DNA from: Aestuariibaculum lutulentum
GTDB taxonomy: Bacteria; Bacteroidota; Bacteroidia; Flavobacteriales; Flavobacteriaceae
Reading direction: 5' to 3'
Assembly: GCF_032926325.1 (NCBI RefSeq)
Contig: NZ_CP136709.1
Span: forward strand, 843,501-907,500
DNA: 64,000 bases
The translations under genes and the position numbers were made by a program. The notes beneath the pieces are model-generated. The model made no database searches. It worked only from the letters and a program-made list of their open reading frames with translations, and had not been told where the DNA came from. Shown here piece by piece: positions 44,068 to 52,730 of the stretch (the first letter of the stretch is position 1; every line of letters begins with the position of its first letter).

Positions 44068-45207
44068 TTAATGTGTTAGTGATTCTCTATAAATTTCATT
44101 CATTTTATCTACAGCGCTTTCAACCGCTACTTTTCCGGTAACCGCATCGTGAATTACCGGACTGGCTTCATCCTGAAAATGCATATAGCCATAATACTGC
44201 GGACGCATAGTAGCTTCATCTAAAGTTTGTAAAGTATCTTTAAAAAAGTCTTTACACTGTGCATTTACATCTTCATTTAACCATGATTTTCTATGTCCTG
44301 GTTGTCCACCAAATTCAAAATAAAGTCCTGACTGTATTTTCTCTGATGCTAAAAATTCAGCATATTTCATAGCGGCTTCAGCATGTTTCGTTGTTGCCGA
44401 TACGGCTATACCTGCTCCTCCTAAAGTAGACCGTAACCTTTTTCCATTAAAGGTAACTAACCCTCCTGCCTTTAGGTTATGCTCTGCATAATTCTTTTTT
44501 GAATAATTCGAATACCCGTAATTAAATGGACTATAAACAATCTCATTGGTTTGCGTCATGTGTTCTGCCATTTTAATAGGATTCATTTCCAAACAATATG
44601 CAGGAATCAAACTAACTAAATCTCTGTACATCTTAATGGCTTCAATCATAATCTGTCTGGGTGCTGCTTCTGTTTTACTTTCAAAAACATTGGCTCCCAA
44701 AGCAATACAAAACATATAATGATGCATTAAAGTATCGATTGGTATTGAAGCAAAACCTACTACTCCTGTTTTTGCGAGTTCAATAAGTTGCTCATAAGTT
44801 TTGGGAACGTCTAAGCCTTTTTTCAACATTAAATCTTCTCTCCAAGTCGCTATTGGTGTTGCTGCATCGGTTGCCAAGGTCCATTGTTTTCCATCTACAT
44901 TGTAACTCGCGTTCGACTTACCCACACTATTATCGGCCAATTCCTTTAAAAATTCCTGACTCAAATAATCATCGAAAGGTAATAACACCTGATCTCTTGC
45001 AGCTATCGACACATGAGGATTATCCATGATTAACAAATCATACTCACTTGTTAACACGTCCAGTGGAGCATCGGCAAAGGCCTGCAATGAACGCTTCTCC
45101 CAGGTAATTCTAACATCAGGATATAATTCTTCAAATCGTTGTGCTGTGGCGACTACAGAGGTAAAACCACGTGTATGATTCCAAGCAATTCCTTTTAAAT
45201 TTATCAT
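44068..45207 (-). CDS. Cytoplasmic homologue of family 1 extracellular solute-binding protein (first copy)
   Basis: The 379-residue protein begins MINLKGIAWNHTRGFTSVVA, the first strand of the solute-binding fold, with no signal peptide. A TAA stop sits immediately before the ATG in frame, so the lack of a leader is real. Later segments (LLIMDNPHVSIAARDQVLLPFDDYL; GAGIAVSATTKHAEAAMKYAEFLASEKIQ) match sugar-binding proteins of ABC systems (seen). It is not a close copy of the second homologue. It lies 12 bp before CoA-transferase 1 and 18 bp after the DUF1537 kinase. No transport partner is encoded nearby, so a cytoplasmic binding or scaffolding role beside the CoA-transferases is inferred. 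Confidence 0.8.
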   Translation of the reverse strand: MINLKGIAWNHTRGFTSVVATAQRFEELYPDVRITWEKRSLQAFADAPLDVLTSEYDLLIMDNPHVSIAARDQVLLPFDDYLSQEFLKELADNSVGKSNASYNVDGKQWTLATDAATPIATWREDLMLKKGLDVPKTYEQLIELAKTGVVGFASIPIDTLMHHYMFCIALGANVFESKTEAAPRQIMIEAIKMYRDLVSLIPAYCLEMNPIKMAEHMTQTNEIVYSPFNYGYSNYSKKNYAEHNLKAGGLVTFNGKRLRSTLGGAGIAVSATTKHAEAAMKYAEFLASEKIQSGLYFEFGGQPGHRKSWLNEDVNAQCKDFFKDTLQTLDEATMRPQYYGYMHFQDEASPVIHDAVTGKVAVESAVDKMNEIYRESLTH

Positions 45208-45225
45208 TTATTTTTCAATTCTTAA

Positions 45226-46392
45226 TTATTGTAACAACCCTTTGGGCCATTGATAACTCCCTGGCTTTACGGTTATATACACTTCTTCATTCTTTTTTTT
45301 TAGCCTAACAACTCCAGGACTCAGCTCTGTAAGTGGAACAAACTCATTCCATCCTAGTGTTTTTAAAATATTGTAAGCGGTTGCTCCTCCTTCGATAAAA
45401 ATTTCTTCAACTCTGGTTCTGTTTATAACTTCCTTTACAACCCTAGATAATCTCTGTTTTAACAACAAGGAACTATTCTCAAATTTAACCACCTGATTTG
45501 AAACCCTTAATACCGCCTTTCCAACTGAATCCAACTCTTTTTCTATAAGGGATATCCAACTTTTAAAACGATTTTCTTCAAGTTCCTTTTCCAGAAAATA
45601 ATCAGGAAACAGTAATACCGGACACCCTTTTTGCTTTAACTCACTAGCAAATTTTACGCTATTTGGATGTATACTTCCTGAGACAAGGAAATAATTTTCA
45701 AAGGATTCTTGATGTGATTTTGAATTATTTTTAAGACTTAACTGATTTTTAATTAAAAATTGTTCAAAAAAAGCAGCACTCCCCGCTACTAAGCAAGTTG
45801 ATTTTTCAAAATACTCTAACGCTTTTATTAAATCTGATTCACAATTACAATCTGAAATATAAATACCATCAGATTCCAAATCATTGAATCCCTCCAAATG
45901 AATATTATCAGCTTTAAAAGCATGATTTTTAGTTCTATTTAAAAGTAATTCTTTAACAGAAGAAGTCTTAGCAGGAAAATCCGGATCATTAACAAACCCC
46001 GTTTTTCCTATTTCTATACCTTCTACATAATAAACTCCTTTCTCTATAAAACGTCCTCCCGTTGGGTTTGCCGGTTGTAAAATAACCTTATTCTTTTCTG
46101 TAGCTTTCATCGTTGCCTTTAACTCTACTAAAATATGACCACGAAGTACAGAATCGCATTTTTTAAATATCATTTGATTTGAGTTCCTTTTCAGAACTTT
46201 ACTTACTAATTGCAAATGAATATTATAAGCTTCATCTTCTGATAATGAACGTGAATCCGTAGCTATTACAGAGATTAAAGCATTGTTTTCAGGAACAACA
46301 TCAATTCCGAAAGCAACATCAATACCGTACCTAAGGCAAATACCAGCAATCTCTGCTGCACCGGTGAAATCATCTGCAATTACAGTTATCAT
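45226..46392 (-). CDS. DUF1537 four-carbon acid-sugar kinase
   Basis: The 388-residue protein opens MITVIADDFTGAAEIAG, the diagnostic ADDFTGA motif, and its C-terminal nucleotide-binding part has FIEGGATAYNILKTLGW and TVKPGSYQWP (seen). DUF1537 proteins phosphorylate four-carbon sugar acids such as D-threonate, L-threonate and D-erythronate, the last product being used by a PdxA2 dehydrogenase (known from published work on this family). The PdxA2 gene lies 1 bp upstream, so the classic pair is present. In this locus the acid sugar may come from pectin breakdown (inference). Which stereoisomer is used cannot be read from sequence. The first solute-binding homologue follows 18 bp downstream. 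Confidence 0.87.
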   Translation of the reverse strand: MITVIADDFTGAAEIAGICLRYGIDVAFGIDVVPENNALISVIATDSRSLSEDEAYNIHLQLVSKVLKRNSNQMIFKKCDSVLRGHILVELKATMKATEKNKVILQPANPTGGRFIEKGVYYVEGIEIGKTGFVNDPDFPAKTSSVKELLLNRTKNHAFKADNIHLEGFNDLESDGIYISDCNCESDLIKALEYFEKSTCLVAGSAAFFEQFLIKNQLSLKNNSKSHQESFENYFLVSGSIHPNSVKFASELKQKGCPVLLFPDYFLEKELEENRFKSWISLIEKELDSVGKAVLRVSNQVVKFENSSLLLKQRLSRVVKEVINRTRVEEIFIEGGATAYNILKTLGWNEFVPLTELSPGVVRLKKKNEEVYITVKPGSYQWPKGLLQ

Positions 46393-46393
46393 A

Positions 46394-47419
46394 CTACACC
46401 CTATTTTTAGCCATGACTATGGCATAATCAATAGCTACTAGCATGGCATCGGCAGAAGCGATACCTTGTCCTGCAATTTCAAAAGCTGTTCCATGATCTA
46501 CCGAAGTTCGAATGATTGGTAACCCTAAAGTTATATTCACGCCTTTTACACTCTTCATTGTTCCTTTTTCATTATCCCATTTAAAGCCTTCCAGCTTGAA
46601 AGGAATATGTCCCTGGTCATGATACATAGCCACACACCCATCGAACTTTCCTTGTACAGCTTTAACAAACATGGTATCTGGCGGAAATGGTCCCTCTACA
46701 TGATATCCCTTGCTATTAGCTTCCTCGATGGCTGGAATTATTTCTTTGACCTCTTCGTCTCCAAACAATTGATTTTCTCCTGCATGGGGATTCAATCCGG
46801 CAACTGCAATCCTAGGATTTTTAATTCCAAAATTTTTACATGCATCATGCAATAAAGTAATCACTTCAAAAACACGTTCTTTTTTACATAAATCACAAGC
46901 TTGCCTTAACGAAACGTGCGTACTTGCATGAATCACTCTGAAATTCTCATCAGCTAAAAGCATAGCATACTTTTTTGTATCAGTATAATCCGCATAAATT
47001 TCGGTATGCCCTGAATACTTATGGCCAGCTTTATGAATAGACTCTTTATTTATTGGAGCCGTTACTGTTGCATCTATATCTCCATCTAAAGCCAAAGCAA
47101 TGTTCTTCACAACGGCTTCAAAAGCGGCCTTACCTGCCATAGCAGAAACTACTCCTGGTTTTAATTTTTCAATATCTACATTTTCTAAATCATAAACATC
47201 AATGGTCCCATGCTCAAATTTAGCATCCTGAACGTTTTTAATAGTATTGATTTTCAAAGATGATTTTAATGCTTTTACCTCTCTATCCATCGTTTTAGCA
47301 TCACCAACAACTAAAGGATAACAACGCTCATAAACATCCTTTAATTCTAAGGTTTTAATAATGATTTCCGGTCCTATTCCTGCCGGATCTCCCATGGATA
47401 TTCCTACTTTAGGTTTCAT
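46394..47419 (-). CDS. pdxA2: PdxA2-type 4-phospho-sugar-acid dehydrogenase (4-hydroxythreonine-4-phosphate dehydrogenase family)
   Basis: The 341-residue protein starts ISMGDPAGIGPEIIIK and holds the metal and phosphate residues of the family: NKESIHKAGHKYSGHTE, AGLNPHAGE and MYHDQGHIPFK (seen). PdxA proteins of B6 synthesis and PdxA2 proteins of acid-sugar catabolism share these motifs. The adjacent DUF1537 kinase points to PdxA2, which oxidises and decarboxylates threonate- or erythronate-4-phosphate to dihydroxyacetone phosphate (known). It lies 1 bp before the kinase and 3 bp after the alcohol dehydrogenase. Cofactor synthesis is the alternative role, but no other B6 gene is close. Confidence 0.86.
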   Translation of the reverse strand: MKPKVGISMGDPAGIGPEIIIKTLELKDVYERCYPLVVGDAKTMDREVKALKSSLKINTIKNVQDAKFEHGTIDVYDLENVDIEKLKPGVVSAMAGKAAFEAVVKNIALALDGDIDATVTAPINKESIHKAGHKYSGHTEIYADYTDTKKYAMLLADENFRVIHASTHVSLRQACDLCKKERVFEVITLLHDACKNFGIKNPRIAVAGLNPHAGENQLFGDEEVKEIIPAIEEANSKGYHVEGPFPPDTMFVKAVQGKFDGCVAMYHDQGHIPFKLEGFKWDNEKGTMKSVKGVNITLGLPIIRTSVDHGTAFEIAGQGIASADAMLVAIDYAIVMAKNRV

Positions 47420-47422
47420 ATT

Positions 47423-48571
47423 TTAAAGTAATTTTTTATAAATGTTTATGGCATCAGTTCTCGTAACCTCTCTCGGATTATTTTTCAATAATCTTGTTAC
47501 TTTCATCGCAATATCTGCCAACTCTGGAATCACAACTTCATTAACACCTATCTCGGTTAGTCTCAGTGGTATATTACACACTCTTGATATGGCTTCTATT
47601 TTTTCAATTCCAGCCAAGGATATGGCTTCATCTGTCCCCTTTATAGTTATCCCTAATGCTCGAGCTACCTCTGCGTGTCGCTTGGGACTCGCCGATAAAT
47701 TATACCGAAGTACTTCTGGCATTAAAATAGCATTTGAAAGTCCGTGAGGCACATGAAACTTACCTCCCAACCCATAAGAAAGGGCATGTACAGCTGAAGT
47801 ATTTACCGGACCTAAACAAAGCCCTCCATACATTGAACCTAGTAATAATGCAGAACGCGCTTGAATATCATTCCCATTTAAATAAGCCTTTTCAATATTT
47901 GCAGCTATTAATTCGATCCCCTTTAAAGCATAAACATCCACCGTTGGATGAGCAAATTTATTGGTGTATGCTTCGATACAATGTGATAAGGCATCTATTC
48001 CTGTTTCGGCTGTTAGTTTAGGTGGTAAACTAATGGTTAAAGCAGGATCGAGGTAACATGCATCAGGCACTAAATACGGGCTAATAATACCACTTTTGGC
48101 CTGAGATGCTTCATTTAATAATATCGCATTTGGAGAGACCTCACTTCCTGTTCCGGAAGTTGTTGGAATACATATTAAATTTAGCACTCTCTCTTTAAGA
48201 AAACCTATCCCAACAACATCTTCTAACTTCTGATCATTTTTTAAAAGTGCCGCCAATAATTTAGCACAATCCAACACACTTCCACCCCCAACACCAACAA
48301 TACAATCCGGATTTAAAGATTTGTTCTCTTCCAGTAAGGTATTGAATTGTGAAAATGTCGGTTCCCCTAAAAATTTGTACTCTGCAAGATAAACCTTCTT
48401 GCTATTAGCAGTCAGTTCTTCTACTACAGATTTCACAACCCCCAACAATGGTGGTGCCACTAAAAACAGAATACGTTGTGACTTTTCTATATTTCTATCT
48501 TCGACAAGCTTTTTTAAAGACCCACTCCCAAATATGATTTTCTGTGGCTGTAATAAAGTAATTGAATCCAT
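47423..48571 (-). CDS. Iron-type (group III) alcohol dehydrogenase
   Basis: The 382-residue protein has the NAD loop GVGGGSVLDCAK (about 94-105), PTTSGTGSEVSP and the metal-binding set DALSHCIEAY, with HALSYGLGGKFHVPHGLSNAIL supplying further His residues (seen). Group III dehydrogenases reduce or oxidise lactaldehyde, 1,2-propanediol, hydroxybutyrate or sugar-derived hydroxyacids, and some are maleylacetate reductases (known). It lies 3 bp before pdxA2 and 5 bp after the SSS symporter. L-rhamnose breakdown yields lactaldehyde, so a FucO-like role is possible, but oxidation of an acid sugar fits the neighbouring genes equally well (inference). Confidence 0.87.
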   Translation of the reverse strand: MDSITLLQPQKIIFGSGSLKKLVEDRNIEKSQRILFLVAPPLLGVVKSVVEELTANSKKVYLAEYKFLGEPTFSQFNTLLEENKSLNPDCIVGVGGGSVLDCAKLLAALLKNDQKLEDVVGIGFLKERVLNLICIPTTSGTGSEVSPNAILLNEASQAKSGIISPYLVPDACYLDPALTISLPPKLTAETGIDALSHCIEAYTNKFAHPTVDVYALKGIELIAANIEKAYLNGNDIQARSALLLGSMYGGLCLGPVNTSAVHALSYGLGGKFHVPHGLSNAILMPEVLRYNLSASPKRHAEVARALGITIKGTDEAISLAGIEKIEAISRVCNIPLRLTEIGVNEVVIPELADIAMKVTRLLKNNPREVTRTDAINIYKKLL

Positions 48572-48576
48572 CCTCT

Positions 48577-50127
48577 TTAAACGTTACTTTTCTCTTTTAA
48601 TTTAAAATAACCAAATATGGTTAGTTCATCTGCTGCATCATCTGATTTAAATAACAAACTCGCAAAATACCCTATCACTAAAACGATAAGGTGACTATAA
48701 ACTCCTAGCATATATTTATGATGAGGGAAATTATATTTTCCTAAATCCAGTATTAATTTGCCATCAATTTCTGTAGTTGTTAAAATAGCATAAGCTGTAA
48801 ACAGTATACAGGTATAAATCCCTAGATGCAACCCTTGCTTATTGGCTCTTTTAGAAAACAACCCTAACATAAATATCCCCACTATACCAGCAGAAAAAAT
48901 AGCATACAGCTTAAACACCACACCTAATACACCTTGTCCTTCCCAGGCCACATAAAGTAATGCAACACCCGCTGTGGCTAAACCTGAAAACAACACAAGC
49001 AACCTTCCAACAATTAAGCGTTGCCTATCGGTACAATTCGGGTTAAATCGCTGATAAAAATCTTCAACCCCAATAGCTGCCAGACAATTCATATCTGAAT
49101 CCAGACTTGAAACGGCAGCCGCTATTAATGCAGCCAAAACTAACCCTACAGCTCCCACCGGTAGTTTTGTCCCTATGAAATAGGTAAACACCTGATCGGT
49201 TGTGATTCCTTCCGGCAAATTATGTCCTAGTCCTGCATTGTAATATACAAATAACAAGGACCCGATTAGCATAAATAACCCCCAAACCGGTACACTTCCT
49301 AACACTCCTATATAAGCCGCTTTTTTTGCATCCTTATCACTTTTAGCAGCTAAATACCGTTGTACTATAGTTTGATCTGTTCCATACTTCTGCAATGCAT
49401 AAAATACGCCATTTATAACCATGACCCAAAAAGTAAGCTCTGAAAAGCTAAAGTTATAAGGCCCAAAATCAATTTTTTTCATTGTTATGGCTTCACTCAG
49501 CATATATCCAGCATCTTGCTCTGAACCGAACAATAAAATGCCGGCACAAAATAACCCTCCTCCGATTAACAAAAACCCCTGAATGACATCCATCCAAATA
49601 ACAGCTTCTATCCCTCCTAGTAAGGTTAAAAAAATGACAACAATAGTTAAAAAAACAATAAACAAAACAACATTATAACCTGTTAATGTTGCAAGCGCCA
49701 AACTAACAAGATAAAGTACCGTTCCCATTTTAGAAAAATGGGTTAGAATAAAAGCCAAGGAACTATACATCCTAGCAAACACACTAAAACGTCTTTCAAA
49801 ATACTCATAAGTACTTAATCGAATCACCTTTCTAAACAGCGGAACAATAACCCAAATTAAACCTATAAGTACAATTGGTACCATCAACCCCTGAACTAAT
49901 AAAATCCAATTCGATTTATAGGCTGCTGCAGGATAAGCTAAAAATGTTACACTACTTATAAGTGTTGCAAAAATAGATATACCTATAGCCCATGCTGGTA
50001 TCGTTTTACTTCCTGAAAAATACTGATCTGAACTCTTTTGTCGATTCGCAAAATAAAAACCCGCTCCTAAAGTGAACAGAACAGATATAATTACAATTAA
50101 GTAATCAACCCAATGAATGTTTAACAT
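48577..50127 (-). CDS. SSS-family sodium/solute symporter (second), inner membrane
   Basis: The 516-residue protein has about 13 membrane helices. The N-terminal half reads VDYLIVIISVLFTLGAGFYFANRQKSSDQYFSGSKTIPAWAIGIS, the standard start of the sodium:solute symporter family, followed by TLISSVTFLAYPAAAY (seen). It differs in sequence from the SSS protein at 13427. It lies 29 bp after the DapA-family gene and 5 bp before the alcohol dehydrogenase, so it probably imports the small molecule this operon degrades (inference). ATTAAACTA occurs in the leader 30 bp before its start. Sialic acid, acid sugars or uronates are typical cargo for this kind of neighbourhood. Confidence 0.87.
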   Translation of the reverse strand: MLNIHWVDYLIVIISVLFTLGAGFYFANRQKSSDQYFSGSKTIPAWAIGISIFATLISSVTFLAYPAAAYKSNWILLVQGLMVPIVLIGLIWVIVPLFRKVIRLSTYEYFERRFSVFARMYSSLAFILTHFSKMGTVLYLVSLALATLTGYNVVLFIVFLTIVVIFLTLLGGIEAVIWMDVIQGFLLIGGGLFCAGILLFGSEQDAGYMLSEAITMKKIDFGPYNFSFSELTFWVMVINGVFYALQKYGTDQTIVQRYLAAKSDKDAKKAAYIGVLGSVPVWGLFMLIGSLLFVYYNAGLGHNLPEGITTDQVFTYFIGTKLPVGAVGLVLAALIAAAVSSLDSDMNCLAAIGVEDFYQRFNPNCTDRQRLIVGRLLVLFSGLATAGVALLYVAWEGQGVLGVVFKLYAIFSAGIVGIFMLGLFSKRANKQGLHLGIYTCILFTAYAILTTTEIDGKLILDLGKYNFPHHKYMLGVYSHLIVLVIGYFASLLFKSDDAADELTIFGYFKLKEKSNV

Positions 50128-50156
50128 AATAGTTTAGTCTTGTTTAGTTAGTTTAA

Positions 50157-51005
50157 TTATTCCACCTCGGTTAATGGTGGCATCATGGTTTTATTACACA
50201 AGCCCTTTTTACTCATGAGCAACTTTAAAAAAGCTAAGGACTCTCCTAAGGTTTTATCCTTTTGATATTCCAAAGCAACGCGATCTGTTTCTTTTTGCCA
50301 GTTCAAACAAGTTTCCCAATCATTATCAAGAGCCGCTTTATATAGATTATTATACATTTCTGGCACATAATTACCAGTACTAGGCACAATACCATCTGCA
50401 CCTAACTTTAAACTACTTGCTCCCTGAGCACCCCATCCGCAGAAAAAGGAGAAATTTTCATTATTCTTATAGCAATCAACACAAGTCTCTAATCGCTTCT
50501 CATCACGCTCTGAATCCTTTAAGCCCCAGATATTAGGGTGTTCAGATAACTCCTCTATTACGTCTAAAGGAATTGACATTTGGGTTGTTGCCTTAATATT
50601 ATACATCATAACAGGTCCAGAAATATTATCAGCAAGTGTTTTATAAAACAATATCATTTGTTTAGAACTTAAACCATAGTATGATGGCAAGGTTGCAACC
50701 ACGCAATCAGCACCTAACTCTATATATTTATTACCTCTATGAACAACATCATCTACTTGATTACCCACTAAACCAGCATAAATACATTGCGTTTTAGTCT
50801 TTGCTTCAACTGCAGCATCCAACAATCTTAAACTCTCCATTTCGTTAACAGAAGAAGATTCACCTGTTGTACCTAAAACTAATGGATGTATATTGTTTTG
50901 ACTAAATAATTTCATCAATTTAGACACAGAACCTAAATCAACCGTTAAATCTTTATTTAGAGGTGTAATCATAGGAACCACCACACCCGAAAATCGTTTT
51001 TGCAT
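50157..51005 (-). CDS. DapA-family (class I Schiff-base) aldolase/lyase
   Basis: The 282-residue protein is a TIM barrel with VVPMITPLN at the N-terminus, GTTGESSS (about 45-52), the active-site Tyr135 in MMYNIKA and the Schiff-base Lys163 in IWGLKDSERD (seen). Family members include dihydrodipicolinate synthase, N-acetylneuraminate lyase, and 2-keto-3-deoxy-gluconate and other sugar-acid aldolases (known). Its place at the head of a sugar-acid operon favours cleavage of a 2-keto-3-deoxy acid derived from pectin or rhamnose (inference). The 25-bp element lies 77 bp upstream and CAATTAAACTA just before the start. Biosynthetic dihydrodipicolinate synthase is unlikely from the context. Confidence 0.87.
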   Translation of the reverse strand: MQKRFSGVVVPMITPLNKDLTVDLGSVSKLMKLFSQNNIHPLVLGTTGESSSVNEMESLRLLDAAVEAKTKTQCIYAGLVGNQVDDVVHRGNKYIELGADCVVATLPSYYGLSSKQMILFYKTLADNISGPVMMYNIKATTQMSIPLDVIEELSEHPNIWGLKDSERDEKRLETCVDCYKNNENFSFFCGWGAQGASSLKLGADGIVPSTGNYVPEMYNNLYKAALDNDWETCLNWQKETDRVALEYQKDKTLGESLAFLKLLMSKKGLCNKTMMPPLTEVE

Positions 51006-51081
51006 AAATAGTTTAGTTTAATTGACGAACATTTAATTCGTTTTACACAATATTATTAAATTATTAATATTTTGATAATAT

Positions 51082-51106
51082 TTTTGAACGATGAACAATT
51101 TCATAA
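51082..51106 (-). promoter_or_regulatory. 25-bp directional element, copy D (upstream of DapA operon)
   Basis: TTTTGAACGATGAACAATTT begins the element. It keeps the left half and the CAATTT..ATAA end but has AA for GT in the centre, the most divergent copy. It lies 77 bp upstream of the DapA-family start, pointing the usual way toward that gene. Confidence 0.55.
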
Positions 51107-51158
51107 ACCACAGAAAAACACATAACAGGACTGTTAAACTCTGTACTATTATAAACAA

Positions 51159-51186
51159 AAAGGGATGTGCAATTGCACATCCCTTT
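51159..51186 (-). terminator. Palindromic terminator of the 411-aa T9SS gene
   Basis: AAAGGGATGTGCAA and TTGCACATCCCTTT (51159-51186) form a perfect 28-bp palindrome, 28 bp after the stop. Read on the minus strand it ends CCCTTTTTG, a good terminator. Confidence 0.85.
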
Positions 51187-51213
51187 AGTTTACTATTTAT
51201 TAAATAGATTATT

Positions 51214-52449
51214 TTATTTCACTAATAATTTAACTGATTTTTGTCCTTCTGCTGTTTTTACTGTTGCAATGTAAAGACCTGATCTGAAAGAGAAATCCAT
51301 ATCTTCTTTTGTAGAAACAGATTTAATTAAAGCTCCTGTAATACTGTAGATATTAATTTCAGTTTTAGAAATTACATTAGACACATAAATTCTATTTCCT
51401 CTAGCTTGAACATCTGTAGATACTTTTAAAACTTTATCTTTTGTAGAAAGTGTTCTAGCATATACTCCATTTTCAAAAATTCTAGTCTGTAATCCAGCCC
51501 CTAAAGAAGCATCTACTTTACCTAGATACACTCTATAAATACGTAACGTACCACCTCTGTTTGAAAGACTATAAGTTCCCGCATCAATCGCTTGAAACTG
51601 CATTACACGAACCGCTTCATCTCCTGTATCTGATCCATCGATAGGTCCAGTAGCACTCCCTGTACCATCTCCCCAATCATCAATATCTACAGGCGTTCCA
51701 GTACCTCCAAAAGTTTCGAATTTAATGTAACCTGTACTAAATCCCTGAGTTCCATCTCCATTAATATCTACATATTGTCCTGAACCTACAACAGTTACCC
51801 ATTGACCTGCTTCCAGATTTATTAAAAGACCTCTACCTCCACTTCTATTATAACGCTTTTCTCCAGGTGTAGTGTATTGTAAACATCCAGGATACAAGGT
51901 TCCATCCATGCCATCAGGCATATCTGTACGCTCATCAAAACGTGTAACCCCTGTATTTACAGTTAAAATTCTGTCACTATTACTATCTCTTTTAAACACA
52001 AGATCTACAGAACCATCCAGGTCGGGCATCATTTGAGGTTTTGTATACAAACTCCCTCCACTTAGTAAAGTACCACCTGGAGGTGTTGGCGAAGATCCTT
52101 TTGAAGTTACTTGAAAACGAGCACTACCCGAATAATCAGCATAAACACTAAAATTTGTACCAAACTTCCAGTATAAAGACTCAGCACTCTCACCATCTTC
52201 TAAATCAAAACCAACTTTTGCTTTATACTTTACACCATCTGCATAATTTGTTACAACATTGTCCCCTGCATCAACCCAATCAAGCTGTCTGTTGTAATTG
52301 GCAAAGGCATTTAAATAATTAACGGGCATCATGTTGTCATACCCTGTTCCTAATTCTTTTGCTCCAAAATCCCAATATTTAATTTGCGCCTGCGAAACTG
52401 CAGATAAAATAGATATTGAAAAAATGGATAATAGTAATTTTTTTTTCAT
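51214..52449 (-). CDS. T9SS-secreted protein of unknown function (411 residues)
   Basis: I do not recognise the main domain. The protein has a signal peptide (SAVSQAQ), about 310 residues rich in Gly, Asp and aromatic residues beginning IKYWDFGAKELGTG, and a type IX sorting domain (about 340-411; VYVSNVISKTEINIYSITGALIKS) of the form found in surface-anchored proteins (seen). Sequences such as DINGDGTQGFSTG and DDWGDGTGS suggest calcium-binding loops. Its last about 70 residues are very similar to those of the next gene (263 residues), so the two may have arisen from one another at that end. A pectin-binding or pectin-cleaving role is suggested only by location. A copy of the 25-bp element and a CAATCGAT sequence lie upstream. 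Confidence 0.8.
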   Translation of the reverse strand: MKKKLLLSIFSISILSAVSQAQIKYWDFGAKELGTGYDNMMPVNYLNAFANYNRQLDWVDAGDNVVTNYADGVKYKAKVGFDLEDGESAESLYWKFGTNFSVYADYSGSARFQVTSKGSSPTPPGGTLLSGGSLYTKPQMMPDLDGSVDLVFKRDSNSDRILTVNTGVTRFDERTDMPDGMDGTLYPGCLQYTTPGEKRYNRSGGRGLLINLEAGQWVTVVGSGQYVDINGDGTQGFSTGYIKFETFGGTGTPVDIDDWGDGTGSATGPIDGSDTGDEAVRVMQFQAIDAGTYSLSNRGGTLRIYRVYLGKVDASLGAGLQTRIFENGVYARTLSTKDKVLKVSTDVQARGNRIYVSNVISKTEINIYSITGALIKSVSTKEDMDFSFRSGLYIATVKTAEGQKSVKLLVK

Positions 52450-52550
52450 TTTAGTAAATAGTTTAATTTATAATTTAGTTTAATATAATTTCTTCAATAG
52501 TATAGAAATTAAAGAGCTAATGTATTCAATTAAAAACAATCGATAAACAT

Positions 52551-52575
52551 TTTTGAACGGCGGTCAATTTTATAA
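52551..52575 (-). promoter_or_regulatory. 25-bp directional element, copy C, with adjoining AATCGAT
   Basis: TTTTGAACGGCGGTCAATTT begins the element, ending TATAA, with two changes from copy A in the CGATGG core. It is 102 bp upstream of the 411-aa gene. AACAATCGATAAACA (52536-52550) adjoins it on the side nearer the gene; it resembles the LacI-like site but has no -7 box beside it. Confidence 0.6.
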
Positions 52576-52680
52576 ATTTTAAAAAATAAGTTCTTCAAGT
52601 TAAGAATTTTACATTAAAAAAGCAAGCTCAATTATTCTAGTATTACTTCAAAATTAAAATTGTTATAGACACTAAAAACA

Positions 52681-52711
52681 AAAAGGGTATGCGAAAATCG
52701 CACACCCTTTT
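52681..52711 (-). terminator. Terminator of the 263-aa T9SS gene
   Basis: AAAAGGGTATGCGA and TCGCACACCCTTTT form a stem with one G-U pair in RNA and a short loop. It begins 20 bp after the stop and on the minus strand is followed by TGTTTTTAG. Confidence 0.8.
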
Positions 52712-52730
52712 TTTACTATAAAAAGACAAA

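Noticed and set aside
40545..45207. Reading the two solute-binding homologues as periplasmic parts of an ABC importer
   Set aside because: Neither has a leader peptide, upstream in-frame stops exclude longer forms, and no permease or ATPase gene is present in the window.
46394..47419. Vitamin B6 biosynthetic PdxA
   Set aside because: The adjacent DUF1537 kinase and sugar-acid genes favour the catabolic PdxA2 role; no other B6 gene is nearby.
52536..52550. A sixth full LacI-like promoter site
   Set aside because: AACAATCGATAAACA lacks the right half of the site and has no -7 box in either direction at the expected distance.
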